The notes under the pieces: model-generated
What the model saw: the letters and a program-made list of their open reading frames with translations, nothing else
What the model was told of the DNA's origin: nothing
Databases searched by the model: none
Part shown: positions 25,901-38,801 of the stretch, one piece after another
Layout of the letters: the number at the start of each line of letters is the position of its first letter
Numbering within the stretch: the stretch's first letter is position 1
Translations under genes and position numbers: made by a program
NCBI GenBank assembly: GCA_013365325.1
Contig: JABVXV010000133.1
Location: 1-64,000 of the forward strand
DNA length: 64,000 nt
Direction of reading: 5' to 3'
DNA from: Dipetalonema caudispina
Lineage: Eukaryota > Nematoda > Chromadorea > Rhabditida > Onchocercidae

Positions 25901-27162
25901 AATTAACGTTATATTAGCATTTTCAACTCAAGCAATTGATCCTACAAAGAACATAGTATGTTTGTTGGGGATAGCCATGTCACATTTTCAGGAATTAATT
26001 TTTCGGATGAATTGGGGCGTACGGTTGTTGTCATTGGATTGCCGTTTATGAATAACGAGGATGTTGTTGTAAAAGAGAAATTGAAAGTACTTTTTATAAT
26101 TTTATATAGCTGGTATGAGATGATACATGTCAAGTAACGTACGAATTTGGGGATAAGATGAAGAGTAAAGTGAAGTTTAGTTGAGAGCATAGAGTTCAAT
26201 GAGGCAAGTGACAGATTTTCGTTCGACATATCCCGAAAACTATATAGTTTGACTAATTGGTAAGTGTGAAGCTGGAATGGTGCATTTTTACTGTGAAAAA
26301 AATATGGATTTGAGACTGTGATCCTTTATCAATGAATGTTTTGGTCGTGTCAGATTCTGATGAATTAATAACTTGAAATTTAGTTTATGCAAAGTGAATT
26401 TGGTCCAAGGAGTGGTGCTGAGTATTATGAAGCGAAATGCATGCATGCTATCAATCAATCCATTGGTCGTGTAATCCGCCATCGTAACGATTACGCAGCA
26501 ATTGTGTTGATTGATTTACGGTACAAAAGTGAACGAGTTACAAAAGTAAGCAATTTCCGGTTTTCATCTATTTTTGAAAAAATTACATGTCAATGATTCA
26601 TCGAGTTTCGGCTATCCCATGTTGGAAAGAAACCGTAATTGGAGAGACTGAGGAATGCATGGTACGATCCCGATATTTATATATTTTATGGAAGCACTTA
26701 TGCAATATTCAGCTTAATGAGGAGTTCGTATTTAAGTAGTAAGGTCCAAGTAGTTCTAAAAACAGGAACTCAAATAATTGTTTCCTTTATTTATTAAATA
26801 TAGTACCACTCAATAATACTAGATAGTGTTTATATGGCAACAGTTCTTCGTTTTCTAGGATCTTCCATCATGGATTCAACCTCGACTATATAACTCAACG
26901 GATCTGAATGATGGAATAGAACATTTGCAAAGATTTTTCAGAAGTATGGACAATTGTATTCAGAAGTGATTCACAAATAATTTTTAATCCTTTTGATATC
27001 TTAGTTGTTTTTCTTTGAAAACGAATTGATTTTCTCGTGTCTTGTTCATAATTATTTCATTTCAATGCAGTTCTCGAAGTTCCACCGGGAGGTCAAATCC
27101 CAAATTCTGAAACCAACCGATCTGACCTAAGCTTTGGTATTTCTGAAGTATTTCTGGATTAG
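19985..27162 (+). CDS. chl-1: CHL1/DDX11-family iron-sulfur DNA helicase (17 exons, about 872 aa)
   Basis: 5'-to-3' superfamily 2 helicase of the XPD/FANCJ group, needed in other eukaryotes for sister-chromatid cohesion and replication-fork repair. Exons: 19985-20246, 20795-20994, 21249-21388, 21569-21725, 22178-22390, 22743-22900, 23155-23311, 23383-23581, 23881-24037, 24416-24548, 24680-24758, 25185-25369, 25504-25648, 25992-26086, 26384-26545, 26859-26943, 27071-27162. Walker A GTGKS is at residues 49-53. Four Fe-S cysteines are at 216 (RQHLC), 234 (TERC), 268 (GSCPF) and 304 (GCPYF). The Walker B DEAH is at 347-350. Motif [11 protein letters not shown] is at 785-793 and [11 protein letters not shown] precedes it. 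All catalytic motifs are intact and the length is near human DDX11. Exon 2 ends at a weak GTGGGT donor. Exon 13 could start 18 bases later in frame. If the last intron is retained, translation stops at 26969 (850 aa). Confidence 0.93.
25712..25766. repeat. perfect 15-bp inverted repeat in chl-1 intron 13
   Basis: GACGTCTTAACGTCA (25712-25726) and its exact reverse complement (25752-25766) flank a 25-base loop holding TTTATAAA. Both arms carry the ACGTC/GACGT word. It lies between exons ending at 25648 and starting at 25992. Confidence 0.92.
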
Positions 27163-29990
27163 CTTGATTTTATCATTTTCACCTGAAATTTTAATGGTGA
27201 CTCTAGCTGACTTGGGTGATTTGTTCTGTTTTATCCTTTTCGTTTCATCATTTTTATTCAAATCTGATTAGATTGATACGAATGCATTTTTATATTGCCC
27301 CTTTTATGCATATCTGTTAGTCTCTTTTTTTTATGATTTATGTGTATTAATTCGATTTATTCTAAAAAGTAAATCTGGATGTATTCAAAATAATTTGGAA
27401 GCTTCAAGCAATATTTTTTTTCAAAGGATCGAAGTAGCAGTCAGTCTTTGTCTGTGAGCACGCATCGTTTTCACGACAAGTTTTTATGAATTCGACGAGG
27501 TCACGGTTGAATTCAAATATAGTGAGATAGAGAAGATGTAAACCATAGCAAGTAATGCAGGGAAGGAACAAGTTTTGTCAGTGCTCTTTGCTACAACGCT
27601 GTGATATATCCTAATAGTTGTGGTGTTAATGGAATCACTAATATAAAGTTGGGGAAGAGACAGTTCATCGATTGGAGGAAAGACTAAAAGCTTCTTAGTT
27701 AATTGATAGTTGATCGTTTCCATAAGTCTTCGACGAAGGATTGTGGTAATGGTATATACAAAATCAAATATACAAACAAGAAGCTGTCAAATACTAATAA
27801 AATGGGTGTTATCAAAGTAAAACTGACCTTCTTTTGAAAGCTTCTGATAAATTAGTCAAAGGATAATATCACTTAGGATTGGAAGTTGAAGTACGTTAGT
27901 TCTACACATATGTGTGCTGTTCAGCCGAGAGTATAAACACCTTTAAATTTATTCACTAATGTTTTGGAGCTATGATTTTTAACTGATCTTATCATCTGTT
28001 AAATTCTTTAGCCAAAATAATGACAAATTGTCCATGATCAGTACATAATTGTTATCTAATTTCGCATTGAAAATTGTAAAATGAAGTAATAATTGATAGA
28101 TATTTCGTGGATATTTTTTTTTATTGAAGTAGATAAGATGAAGTTTTACTTATCCAATGGTCTGCTTCTTTTAATATTTATTACTTTCATTAGTGATTTA
28201 TTATTATTGCTACTATATTGCTACAGTACCATAATAATCGTAGTATGTAGACAGGTTTAGATTTAGTTTTTGTTGAAGTTTATAAATTTCAAAATTTGAC
28301 CCAAATATCTGTTTAAAATGCAATGATTTAACTAATGTAATTATGATTGAGAATGAAAACGAATCACTTATGATAAGCAAATAAAATAAGTAAATAGCAG
28401 GTAAGTAAATGACAAGTAACAGGTGGTGAAAAACAAAAATCAGATTAAATTGAATGAGCATTAAATATTTAAGTGAAAAAGTAACAAATGTTACCATTTA
28501 AGCAATCAGTAAACGTTCTCACAGATAATCAGTAAAAAAGAAAGCAGATAAATAACAAAAATGATTTAATTGTTCATTAATAGAATAAATTCCGAAATAA
28601 CCAAACAATTAATCGAAGTAATGAATTATAATTTCGGGAAAAATGTTAAAATTAAAATAAAAGAAGTGCTTTTAGCAGTTATTAATTAGAGAGATAATTC
28701 CAGTAAATTTTGAAATATTCAATCAATTGCTTTTTTTAAAAAATTTTTTTTCAATGAAAATATAATTTGATTGAATGGAATAGATCAAAAGTCATGCATC
28801 TAAAATGGCTAATTATCATTACAAATATAAATGTTTGGATAAGGCTACTACTATTTTCTTGCCACAAAATAAACGATATTCAATTAATTTCTATCTACAA
28901 AATGAGATAAAAAAAAAAAGAAAAAAAAAAAAGAGAAAGATTGTATGAATTGTCTATGGTGTAATGTAAAATATTTGTATAATTGAATTTAAATGACCTT
29001 GTCTGTTTCGGGATGAACGACGGGAAAACGGGGGAGAGAGTGGAAGTGGAAGAAGTAGAAGAGATATGGGTATACGGAGGAATGGGACAACCGGGTAAGT
29101 GAAAGGTGGTAGATTTTCTTTCATTCTTTTACCATCTTCATACATCTAACCGATAAATGCTATCAAGTTGAAATTTCAATTTCAAAGAAACAGCGCATTG
29201 TTTCGCATAATTTCCTTCTTTTCATTCCAATGATATCAATTTGATGAAATTTCACACTGTTTCTTTTATGGAGCAAATATTTACACCTTTACTTTTGCAA
29301 TATTCCTTTAAAACAAGTTTATTGGTGATATGATGAATTGACAATTTATATATTGCTTAATTAGCAAAAAACTTTTCAACATTATATTCATTAATTTTAT
29401 TATCTAATTTATATATATTTATACAAGTAATTGTTCATTTATTTACAATTTAAGTTCATCGTTTAATTACTACTTGATTTATTGTATTTCTTTTTAATTT
29501 TAGTACATAAAAATCAGATAACAAATTTATGTTTTAGTAAAATTGTTAGCAAAATTTTATTTTTTACTCTTTTATTCCTACTTTTTTTAGAATTCTGTTG
29601 CTTAAAAGTTAGGCTATAGATATATCTATTTTAATAAAAAAATTGCTAATAAAATTTCAATTTTTACTTATTTATTTTTGCAACGTTCTTTTCAAATTTC
29701 ATTTTCTTCTTATATTTCAATAACTTTTTTTCGCATACCTAAAATTAATATCTCTTTTACAAATATCGAAATGTTTTTGACATATATATATATGTACAAG
29801 TAAACTTGAAGAAAAATAATGTTTTACCCAAGCTTTTTTCAGACTCGTTTGAGCAAAATTTTTATTTTTCAGACTTTCCATGGGTAGCAATAAGTTTAAA
29901 TTTAATTAATCTTGTTTCTCACTATGATTAAATCCATTTTATTAGAGTTGTAAATCAGTTTAACAATTATTGTAAATACATTTTTGCATA

Positions 29991-29993
<3 letters not shown>

Positions 29994-30032
<39 letters not shown>
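29994..30032. repeat. (TA)n microsatellite
   Basis: Nineteen or so uninterrupted TA units. Confidence 0.95.
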
Positions 30033-30035
<3 letters not shown>

Positions 30036-31597
30036 GAATTTATATTAGATTTAAAAATTAATTCAATAAATAAATAGACGAAAAATAAATAACTATATAT
30101 ATAGGTATACTATCATGTTTCGATCTTATAGTATAACGATGTCAGGGTCATCATTATCTATGCATTGAAATTATTTGTATTGCAAAATCATGATTATTTG
30201 AATTAATCGCTTTTTTAATGATATTTACTCGAATAGTTTTGTATTGTAAAAGAAATTTTTAGGACATAAAAAGTGAAAATCAATTTTTATTACTAATATC
30301 GCGAATATCATTTAACTTTGAAATTAGCATTATTCAATTTATTTTTCATACATATGTGTTGTAAAAAGTCGTTTTTTTTAAAAAATTCATATAAAAAAAT
30401 TTATCGGATTTATAATAAGATAATTATGATTTTGTATGTTCTTACTTTTCAAATGGTAAAAAACAAAAGCCAATTAATAAGATTTGTTTTTATAATTTAT
30501 TAATTTCATTACCATATAAATATTATCATTTGTTGCTCGTTATTTTTAATGTCAACAAGTAAAAGTTAAACGGATTATTTTCAATTGTCCTTGAAATTAT
30601 CCTTTCGAAATTGTATCAGATAAAATTATCATCATCTTTTGTTGACAACCTATATTGCAACGTTGAAAACCCGTTTCCCGAGTTAAGGAAGAAAAGGGTG
30701 AGATGGGAAATGGACATTACAAGGAGAAAACTAGAGGAGAAATCAATTTAACCATAATTTATGCAAATAGGTAAGTATTGTTAGCATTTCTAAAATTTGT
30801 CAGTTTATCTTTCTTTAATCGGATTAGTTGAATCATTCATTTCGTCGTTTTCCGGATCATCAACTGTTGGCTCAATGATCGCATTTCGATCTTTGCAATA
30901 TTTATTATTTGTCAAGGAATTGAATGCTTCTCGAAAAATGCAAATGAATTTTTCATTCTAAAAAATATTTTTGATCAAATTACGAATAAAGCATAAAAAA
31001 ATTCGTCAATAAAATAATTCAGTTTTCCGAAATTAATTATCTTATTTTCTAGGTTAATTAACTAATTCTGTTCATTATGTTTGATTAAACTTAAACGTTT
31101 TCAACTTGTTAAATTTTAATCCTATAAAATTTTTCATCATTACAAGGAAATGTTAAACCAAAAAATAAAATAATTTTATTAGGAAATTAAATATTTGAAA
31201 TTAAATAAACATTTTTGTAAAAAATTAACAAAGCAAAATTACGTATAAATTTTGGTTTAAATTTTAATTCATGTTTGATAAATTAAGATATTTCTTTTTT
31301 GAATTATGATTATGAATTGAAGCAAAGTGTTAAAGAAATTCATATTTCCTTTGAAATTCTCTAATCATTTATTCGAAATTATTTAATGAATTAAAATAAT
31401 TCTTGCAATTCATTCAATATTAAACATTCTTTTCTTTCCATTCTCTTCGAAAGTAAACATTTCATAGATTAGTAGCAACATATTGTCATATTACCTTCTT
31501 GACACCTACCATTGATTCCATCCATCGAAATTAGGAACATTTCTTATTATACCATTGAAAATCATTACTGCCATTTTTTCATAAATTTATTGTTTAT

Positions 31598-31648
31598 TGT
31601 TGCTATTGTTGTTGTTGTTGTCGTTGTTGTTGTTGTTATTGTTGTTTA
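31598..31648. repeat. (GTT)n microsatellite, imperfect
   Basis: GTT repeats with single-base interruptions (GCT, ATT, GTC), about 320 bases upstream of the BPI-like gene start. Confidence 0.9.
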
Positions 31649-31913
31649 ATGTTGTTATTCTGATATATTTGTTATTTGAAGTTTATGCAAATGCAAAATG
31701 CCAACTAATACTTTTGTGCTAAATTAAAATTGCTCAAAAATTTGTTTGTATTATATGACAGATTTTTTTTTTATATTATTTTTTTATTTTTTCCAAAAAA
31801 AAAAAGAAGAAAAAAAGAAATCTCCATCAATAAGGAAAGATTAGATTTGCCAAATCATGTCAAAATGAAATATGAACAAAAATCTATCTTAAAATTTAAA
31901 TGTTTCAAATTTA

Positions 31914-31924
31914 TCTCTTTGCAG
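31914..31924 (+). promoter_or_regulatory. candidate trans-splice acceptor before BPI-like gene
   Basis: ATCTCTTTGCAG ends at 31924, 45 bases before the chosen ATG at 31970. An out-of-frame ATG at 31963 lies between the two. Confidence 0.4.
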
Positions 31925-31969
31925 AAAAATACTTGTCATTTGAATTCAATAAAAAGTAACGTATGAATT

Positions 31970-34900
31970 ATGAATATTTTGGTAAGTGTTATTTGAATTA
32001 TCTAAAACCTAAAAAGAATAATTTGGCAATATTTATTTCAGATGAAATTCAATAATTTTGTAAATTTCAAAATGTAATCTGCTTGAATATTTCCTGAAAT
32101 TATTTTTGTATTTCTTTTTTCCATCCTTTATATTTCCACTTCCCAAAATTCTCTTTTTCAACTACTAAAGAATAAACAATGATAATTCTGTCCAAAAAAC
32201 ATTTTAGATATCACTATTTCTGATAATATTCTCATCATATCCGGTAATTATTAATGCCATATTGCATCAGAATTCACCTGGCAGGCCATTGCCATCATTT
32301 TTACAATGCGGAAATCATGAAACTATGTCACGGTAAACTATTAGCTTTTTATGAATTTTTAAAGCAAAATAAATCATATCGCAATCATTTTTGTCATTTT
32401 TATTCGTTTAATCTAAAATAGCTTGACTATTCTTTTTCAGATATTCAGATTAATTATTCAAGTACTTGTATTGCATTTGATATTTATTTATTTAATCCAA
32501 AATTTTCCTTTTACCGACAACTTCAAATAAATGCTTTATGAATAAAAATTATTATAAGCAATTTAAATTTATTTTTTGTTATCTCCTTAAATTTTCTCTC
32601 TTATTTTTACAGAGTGAATTCAACCGATTTCAATCCTGTTTTACGATCTTATGGACATATCGGCTATCCGGGTTTTAAAATACGGTTCAATAGGAATGCA
32701 TTTCGCTATGGCAGTTCGATAATTGCGCAAATGCTTAGTCAAGAAATACGGAATGTTCGAATACCATCGTTCACTCAATGCCTTCCGGAAGTACGCCAAT
32801 ATTTCACTTTTTTTTTTTGTTTAGTTTGATTTACATTTTAAACACGGTTAACTTTTAATGAAATATATTTTTTAATATTTCATTAAGTACTTTGTTACTG
32901 ATAAAGCAAACATGAATATTTTTGATGACCAATTTTATTTTCGAAACTTAATTTGCATTATATTTCAATTTTGAATCGGAACAACTTCTGCAAATTAGCT
33001 TAACAATAAACTAATTGTGCTTTTCCTCATTAAGATAGATAATAATGTTGCATGAATTTGTGCTTTTCTTTAATTAGTCCAATTTTGATATTATTTCCTC
33101 TTCATTCTAAATTATGGATGGAAATAAAAATTTTAAGTTATGAAGCTACTTGATTTTTTTATTGTATATTAATAAGATCTTCTTTATAATTTTAAATTAT
33201 TAATATAAATAATTTTTTAGGTTAATGGATGTGCATACCTTACAAATATAATAGTAACAAATTATCAATGCGCTCGGCGTGTCGCATTATTTCCAATATC
33301 ACATAATGAAATTGCAATCAATATTCAAAATTTTGACTTAAGGTTATCTCATTCTTTTGTAATTTCTTAAAAAGTTAAAATCGAAATAGGAATGGAATTA
33401 AAAGGAAAGAATTTTGGATTCGGAAAGATCAAATCTTCATTACTCATTCTAACACTTCACAATGCATTAAACCTTTAATCATTGTTACTAATTACTACCT
33501 GCTCGAAATCCGATAATCAACAATTTCTGATCAGATTTCAAATGCTAAGCTTATCTATTATGCATGATGCCAGGCTTCTTTACATGAAAGTTTTTGGCTT
33601 TTCCTTTATTTAGTGTTTCACTAAATTAAGAGGAATAATTTACGAAGACTAACATAACCCAATTGTGATAGGAATTCAGTGTAGTACGATAAATGTACAT
33701 TTTAGATTGATCTATTCATAAGCTATTCTATTGATAATTAAATAATTGTATACTTCTGGGAAATGAATTTTTTGCAATTTTAATCCGATTAGAGTTTTCG
33801 GCTTAAAAATCAAATTATTAATTTTTTCTTTTTGAATTTAAATTCTAACTAATTATTGCATCATCATTCATTTTATTTATTCTTTTATTTGATAATTTTA
33901 TTGAAAGTCTCGCAACTCTTTTTTCCGCCGAAATTTGATTAAATTTCACTATTTCATTTATTCCAATTCCAGTTTGAGCGGACAACTTAGCGGACAAGTC
34001 ATTGTTCTATTGCCTTTACCACTTTGTGGAACATTATGCATTGATGCTAGACAGGTTTTTTTTTTCTTTTTTCCACATCTATTAATCTATTAATTTGTTG
34101 AATTTTTTTTTCTTTTCGAACATTCACTGGAAAAGTTTGAAATTTTTTCCGATAATTTTATCAAATCTCGAAAAAGTAAAAGAGTGATTACAGATATCGA
34201 TATCATTACAAATAGCAATTGAGCGTAATCCTAATAATGGTGCTGCTTACATTCGTATGACTAAATGTTCTTTGATGCTTGGATATTTAAATATTTATAT
34301 TGTTAATGGTGGCCTAATTGGTGAAATTATCAATAATAATTTCCGGGTAATGTAATTCTTTACAGCTAAAATAAAATATAAAATTTTGAATTAACAATAA
34401 CTAGGCATGTTTTTTTTTAATGAAAATATATTATAATGGCAGAAAATATCAAATGAAAAATTTTTTTATTAATATAACAGAAGAAAAAACTGACTTACTT
34501 ATGCAACTAATTAATTTATTTATTCATTGAGTTGATCGAAACTTAATTGTTGAATTTTTAAATGCTTACATTAATTTGCTATCATTTTTTAAATGGAAAA
34601 AATTTTCGGCACATTTTACAAAATGTTGCAATGTAATTTCTTGGCATACGAACAATCAAGATTTCTCCTTTTAATTAATTAATCTGACTGAAACTTAGTT
34701 GTTGAATTTCAAACGCTTTTATCAGTTTTTTGTTATTTTTCAAAGGACCTGAAATTGCTTTTCAGCTAATAGCAAATGGATAATAAGAAAAAATTTTTTT
34801 TGGGAATTCCCGTTATTTTCTTTGCATGAATAATTTAATTTCTAAGTTTGGAAATTTTTAGGGTAAGATTATTTCACAAGCTTATGAAGCATTACCGGCA

Positions 34901-37900
34901 AAATTTTGCAATATGATACCACCATTACTTGATGAACAAATAAATTCTCGACTAGCTGGTGTACCGCAAATGATCCCAATCACACAAATGATTTCATATG
35001 CTTCTTTCTTGATCAATAAACCGAAAAAGTTACCGGATTATGTAAGCTTTCGTTCTTCTAATAATAATAAAAACTTTGAAACTATAGTTTTATTTAAAAA
35101 AGAGGAATTAAATTCCGGATAAATCGTTAGATCAATACTTCGGGATGGCAATGATATTTGAAGTAGTTGTTACCCGAAAGTTCATTGAACTTTGACATTC
35201 CTTAGATGTATGTGAAAACTTTTTGGGCTTTAATTATTTTAGTCATATTTTATTTTGGTGATATTATTTTGAATTGTTTGGCCTAAACCAGTGTGCATAG
35301 TTTAATATTAATATCTTGTTGTTTGATGCAATTATCAATATGCATATCCCTAAGTGTCTTCCAGATAAATAATGACTATTTGAGAAAATAGCCTAGCAAT
35401 TACTTAACCAGTAGCCTAATGAGAAGGAAAAAATGTCTTTCTTGCTATTAAATAAGATATATATTTCTTATCCGACAATTTTTGCCATTCTTAATTTTTC
35501 ATTTGTCAATATTATTAATTCAAATTAAATTGATTACTTTTCATTTTCATTTCAGTGTTATTCCGAAATTTGCAAACGGTTTCATTCCACGAATGTATCA
35601 TTACCCAACATGAAACTTAATACAAAAGCAGTCCTCATATCTGGTGTACCAAATATAGCAAACGTAGAGCAAAAAGTGATTAGTAGCAATGAACCAACCA
35701 ATAGATCGTTAACGAAATCGGAATACTTAAGTAATAATACATTACCGAAAAATGCTACATTACGAGAGACAGTCGATCAGAAATCATCAGTACCTGAAAC
35801 AACAATAAAAACATTTCCTAAAAAAATACAAAAAAATCAGAAGAATGGAAGTTGGCGAAGAATGAAAAGGAATGTGAGTAAAATAGTAAAATTTGATAGA
35901 AGTTATTAACAAAATTTTAAGAAATCAATAAAATTTAAAAAAAGAAGAAAAAGATATGCTTACTGAATTACTTATTTCTTTTACTCTAATCTTACCCATT
36001 TATTTAACTGAGAAATTACAGAACTAATAAACAATTATTTCAGATTGGATTGGTAAATGTAAACAATAATATATGGCATCAATGTGCTAATTGCGACTAT
36101 GAGAAAAATGAAGTGATATCATATTATTCTGATGGTATTATGAATCGTATTCAAGTATGTATGGAATTTTATTGATAAAATAACTTTATTGTTTTAAAAA
36201 ATTTGAGAACTTTAAGAAATCCGAACTGTAAAATAATTTAGATAATAAGCCAAAAACAAATTAAAAAAAAACTTTTTTTTTTTAAATTTTTAGTATATCA
36301 AAATAATATTTCGATGAAAGATAGGATTTATTTAAAGTTTTTAGAGCATAAATATTAGCAATATATACATAATGCATCAAGTAGACTGAGAAATCTCGAC
36401 AGTTCGATGAAAATATTCTTTTTATTATGAATACGTTAATCTGGTGAACTATGAAAGAATTGTTTCAGACCTGTGCATCGGATTTATTCCTATCAACATA
36501 TTTACTGGGTTCATCCGCAGCAAATTCTCATTTAACACTCAATTTCTTAGGAGAGTTTAGTCCAATTTATGCACAAGGTAGTACACCATTTGCGGCACCC
36601 ATATTACAGTATCCGGTATCAGACAATGGACAAATGATTAATCTTCTTGTTAGTGATTATACATTCAATACATTACTCTATCATTTGCACAGGTTTGCCA
36701 TTTTCTTCGAATAATTTCCATGTATATGCTGATAAAAGTACCGATGATGATAGATTAAGGTGATTACGGTAGTAAATTAATGTGATTACAGTAATAAATT
36801 GATATGGATTGCATATTTTGATATATTTTTATTGGTAATCAAAAGTTGCTTATTTTTCATTCCTTTTTTTTTGGTTTATATCAACAAAATTTACAGAATA
36901 ATTCTATGACTGGAAAAAAGAAGACGGAGAAAATTTTGATTCTAATTTTAAAAAAATGATATGTTATTTATAACTGTTGATTTCAAATTAACTGGAGTAA
37001 AAATCCTTTTCATAAACGAAAATAAAAAAAAAGAAATCTTTTTAGAAAAGGTATTTTTACATTTCGAATTGGTCCTGAGATACCAGTTATTGGTGATTTA
37101 TTAAATTTAACATGTGCAGCGGAAGATATTGATTTCGATTTGAGTCTCGAAATGCAAGATAATATGGTATGTAAGAGCAATGTTAAATTTAATAAAAAAA
37201 TTTAAGATTAGCTATAGAGTTAGGTATACTAGTAGACTGATTAGTAAGTAGGATATAATTGGTAATTAGAGCAATTAATTTGCAAGTTATTTTAGATTAA
37301 CCAGAAGTTTTCAATTTAATAGCAAAATAAAGGTTTAAAACTTAAAATTTGCTATTGGAAAGAAATATACAAAGTTCGAAAGTTGTTTTTTTTCTTTGTT
37401 GCATATTTGAATTTCGTCTCTGATATCTTTTAGGTATATTTCTATAAGTAATTCAGGATCTCACGAACAATACGACTTCTAATGGTACGAATTCGCAACA
37501 TGATCGTAGGAAGCGACGTACGACAATAGATACTTTATTAAATTTTGGTGTATGTTTGGGTGATATTGCACCGGAAATTCGTGAAAAATATCCCGGAAAG
37601 CGAGTTTATATTACAATGAAAACGAACCGAGCACCATCTGTGCAATTTCAAGCTGCTAATAACGGTAATTTTCGAATATTTATCAAAACTTAATCAAAAA
37701 TTTTTTTCTTATAAATTTTATACATATCTCAAATACGTCATCAAAAACATATAGTATAACATAATTGTGCACTTAAATTTTGGGTTGGAAAAAATTTTTG
37801 AGTTTTTAAAGCACTTTTAAATCATTGTAAATATTTCAGGCACTATCATAATTGAATTTATAATAGATGGCTTTATTTTTTTGGATGGTACCACTACAAA

Positions 37901-38681
37901 AGTTGGCCATATCCGAATTACAACTGTATCTTCAGTGATTGTCCAACTCATAGGCAATCGAATTGTTGGCAAAGCACAAATTCAACGCATGGAATTTGTT
38001 GATGTTGATAAAACGTTTGGCCTTCCAGAAGAAGCATTCACTAATCTTTCTGATTTAGCTCGAGGAATTATTGCTAGGGTAAGGATTTTTAGGGTATTTT
38101 TCCAATGGGTAATAGTTTCACAGGTGATGATTTGAAATGTAACGGTTTCAAAGGTATTTTTCAAAAGTTCAATTCATTTGATTTTCTCCTTTTTTTATTG
38201 TTCAAATTATTATTGCAATTAATTTAATTTCTCTCTTATCTTCTCAATAATTATTATACTAGTGTTTCTCCCACAACTAATAATTAATAGTTTGAAGAAT
38301 ATTTTATCAAAGAATGCATAGATACTATTGAGTGATTTGTTAATTCTATGTATTTTTTAACATTTATTAATTAAAATTTTCTGTACAATTGATTCGAAAA
38401 AAAATCTAGTCCATTTAATTTCCTTTTTCCTTCTCTTCTTTAAATTGTTTTTGTAATTAATTTAATTTCTTGCTTTTTTTCAGGCAATAAATAAAAAGTT
38501 AGCTTATGGAATTCCGCTAACTATGCCACAATTAGGTTTACCAATACAATTACATAATATTCATTTGCAAGTAATCGAGCATGCATTATTCATTTCAACC
38601 GATGTTACAATTCCATCATTAACATATCAATCATCATATCAAATGTTTGCTGGATGTCTCCATTATAATCGAAGATTATAA
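31970..38681 (+). CDS. secreted BPI/LBP/CETP-family lipid-binding protein (14 exons, 756 aa)
   Basis: Exons: 31970-31981, 32208-32332, 32613-32790, 33221-33342, 33973-34054, 34194-34346, 34862-35041, 35556-35873, 36044-36154, 36469-36692, 37046-37166, 37457-37664, 37840-38078, 38484-38681, all joining in phase. The first exon encodes only MNIL; joined to exon 2 it completes a signal peptide, MNILISLFLIIFSSYPVIINA. The N-terminal barrel has GYPGFKIRFNRNAFRYG, and the cysteines in MTKCSLML and LPAKFCNMIPP fit the disulfide of the BPI fold. A second BPI domain starts in exon 9. Exon 8 (residues about 285-390) is mostly a Ser/Thr/Asn/Lys-rich linker between the barrels. Exon 12 carries RRKRR at residues 559-563, after a segment with three N-glycosylation sequons. 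The family binds lipids or lipopolysaccharide; C. elegans relatives such as NRF-5 act in lipid transport. The ligand here is unknown. Confidence 0.88.
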
Positions 38682-38795
38682 TCTGAAACAAAAAAAAAAG
38701 AAAAATTGTTTACTGTAATTAAATTTCAATATTTCATTGTTCAATTTTCCCATCACATTTTAAGATTTCTTGAAACATAGAAAAAGTTAAAAAAA

Positions 38796-38801
38796 AATAA
38801 A
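38796..38801 (+). terminator. poly(A) signal of BPI-like gene
   Basis: AATAAA 115 bases after the stop at 38681. Confidence 0.5.

Larger units (their letters stand above)
27163..31923. other. 4.8-kb gene-free region, AT-rich
   Basis: No exon could be supported on either strand; the longer open frames are short, lack splice context, and follow purine-rich or poly(T) composition (for example 28954-29145). It contains a (TA)n run and a (GTT)n run listed separately. The left end is presumably the chl-1 3' UTR and the right end the promoter of the BPI-like gene. Confidence 0.55.

Noticed and set aside
26603..26661. Open frame in chl-1 intron 15 that looked like an exon ([14 protein letters not shown])
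   Set aside because: It cannot be joined in phase with a proper AG, whereas splicing 26545 directly to 26859 reproduces the human spacing between the RY and LP-WI motifs exactly.
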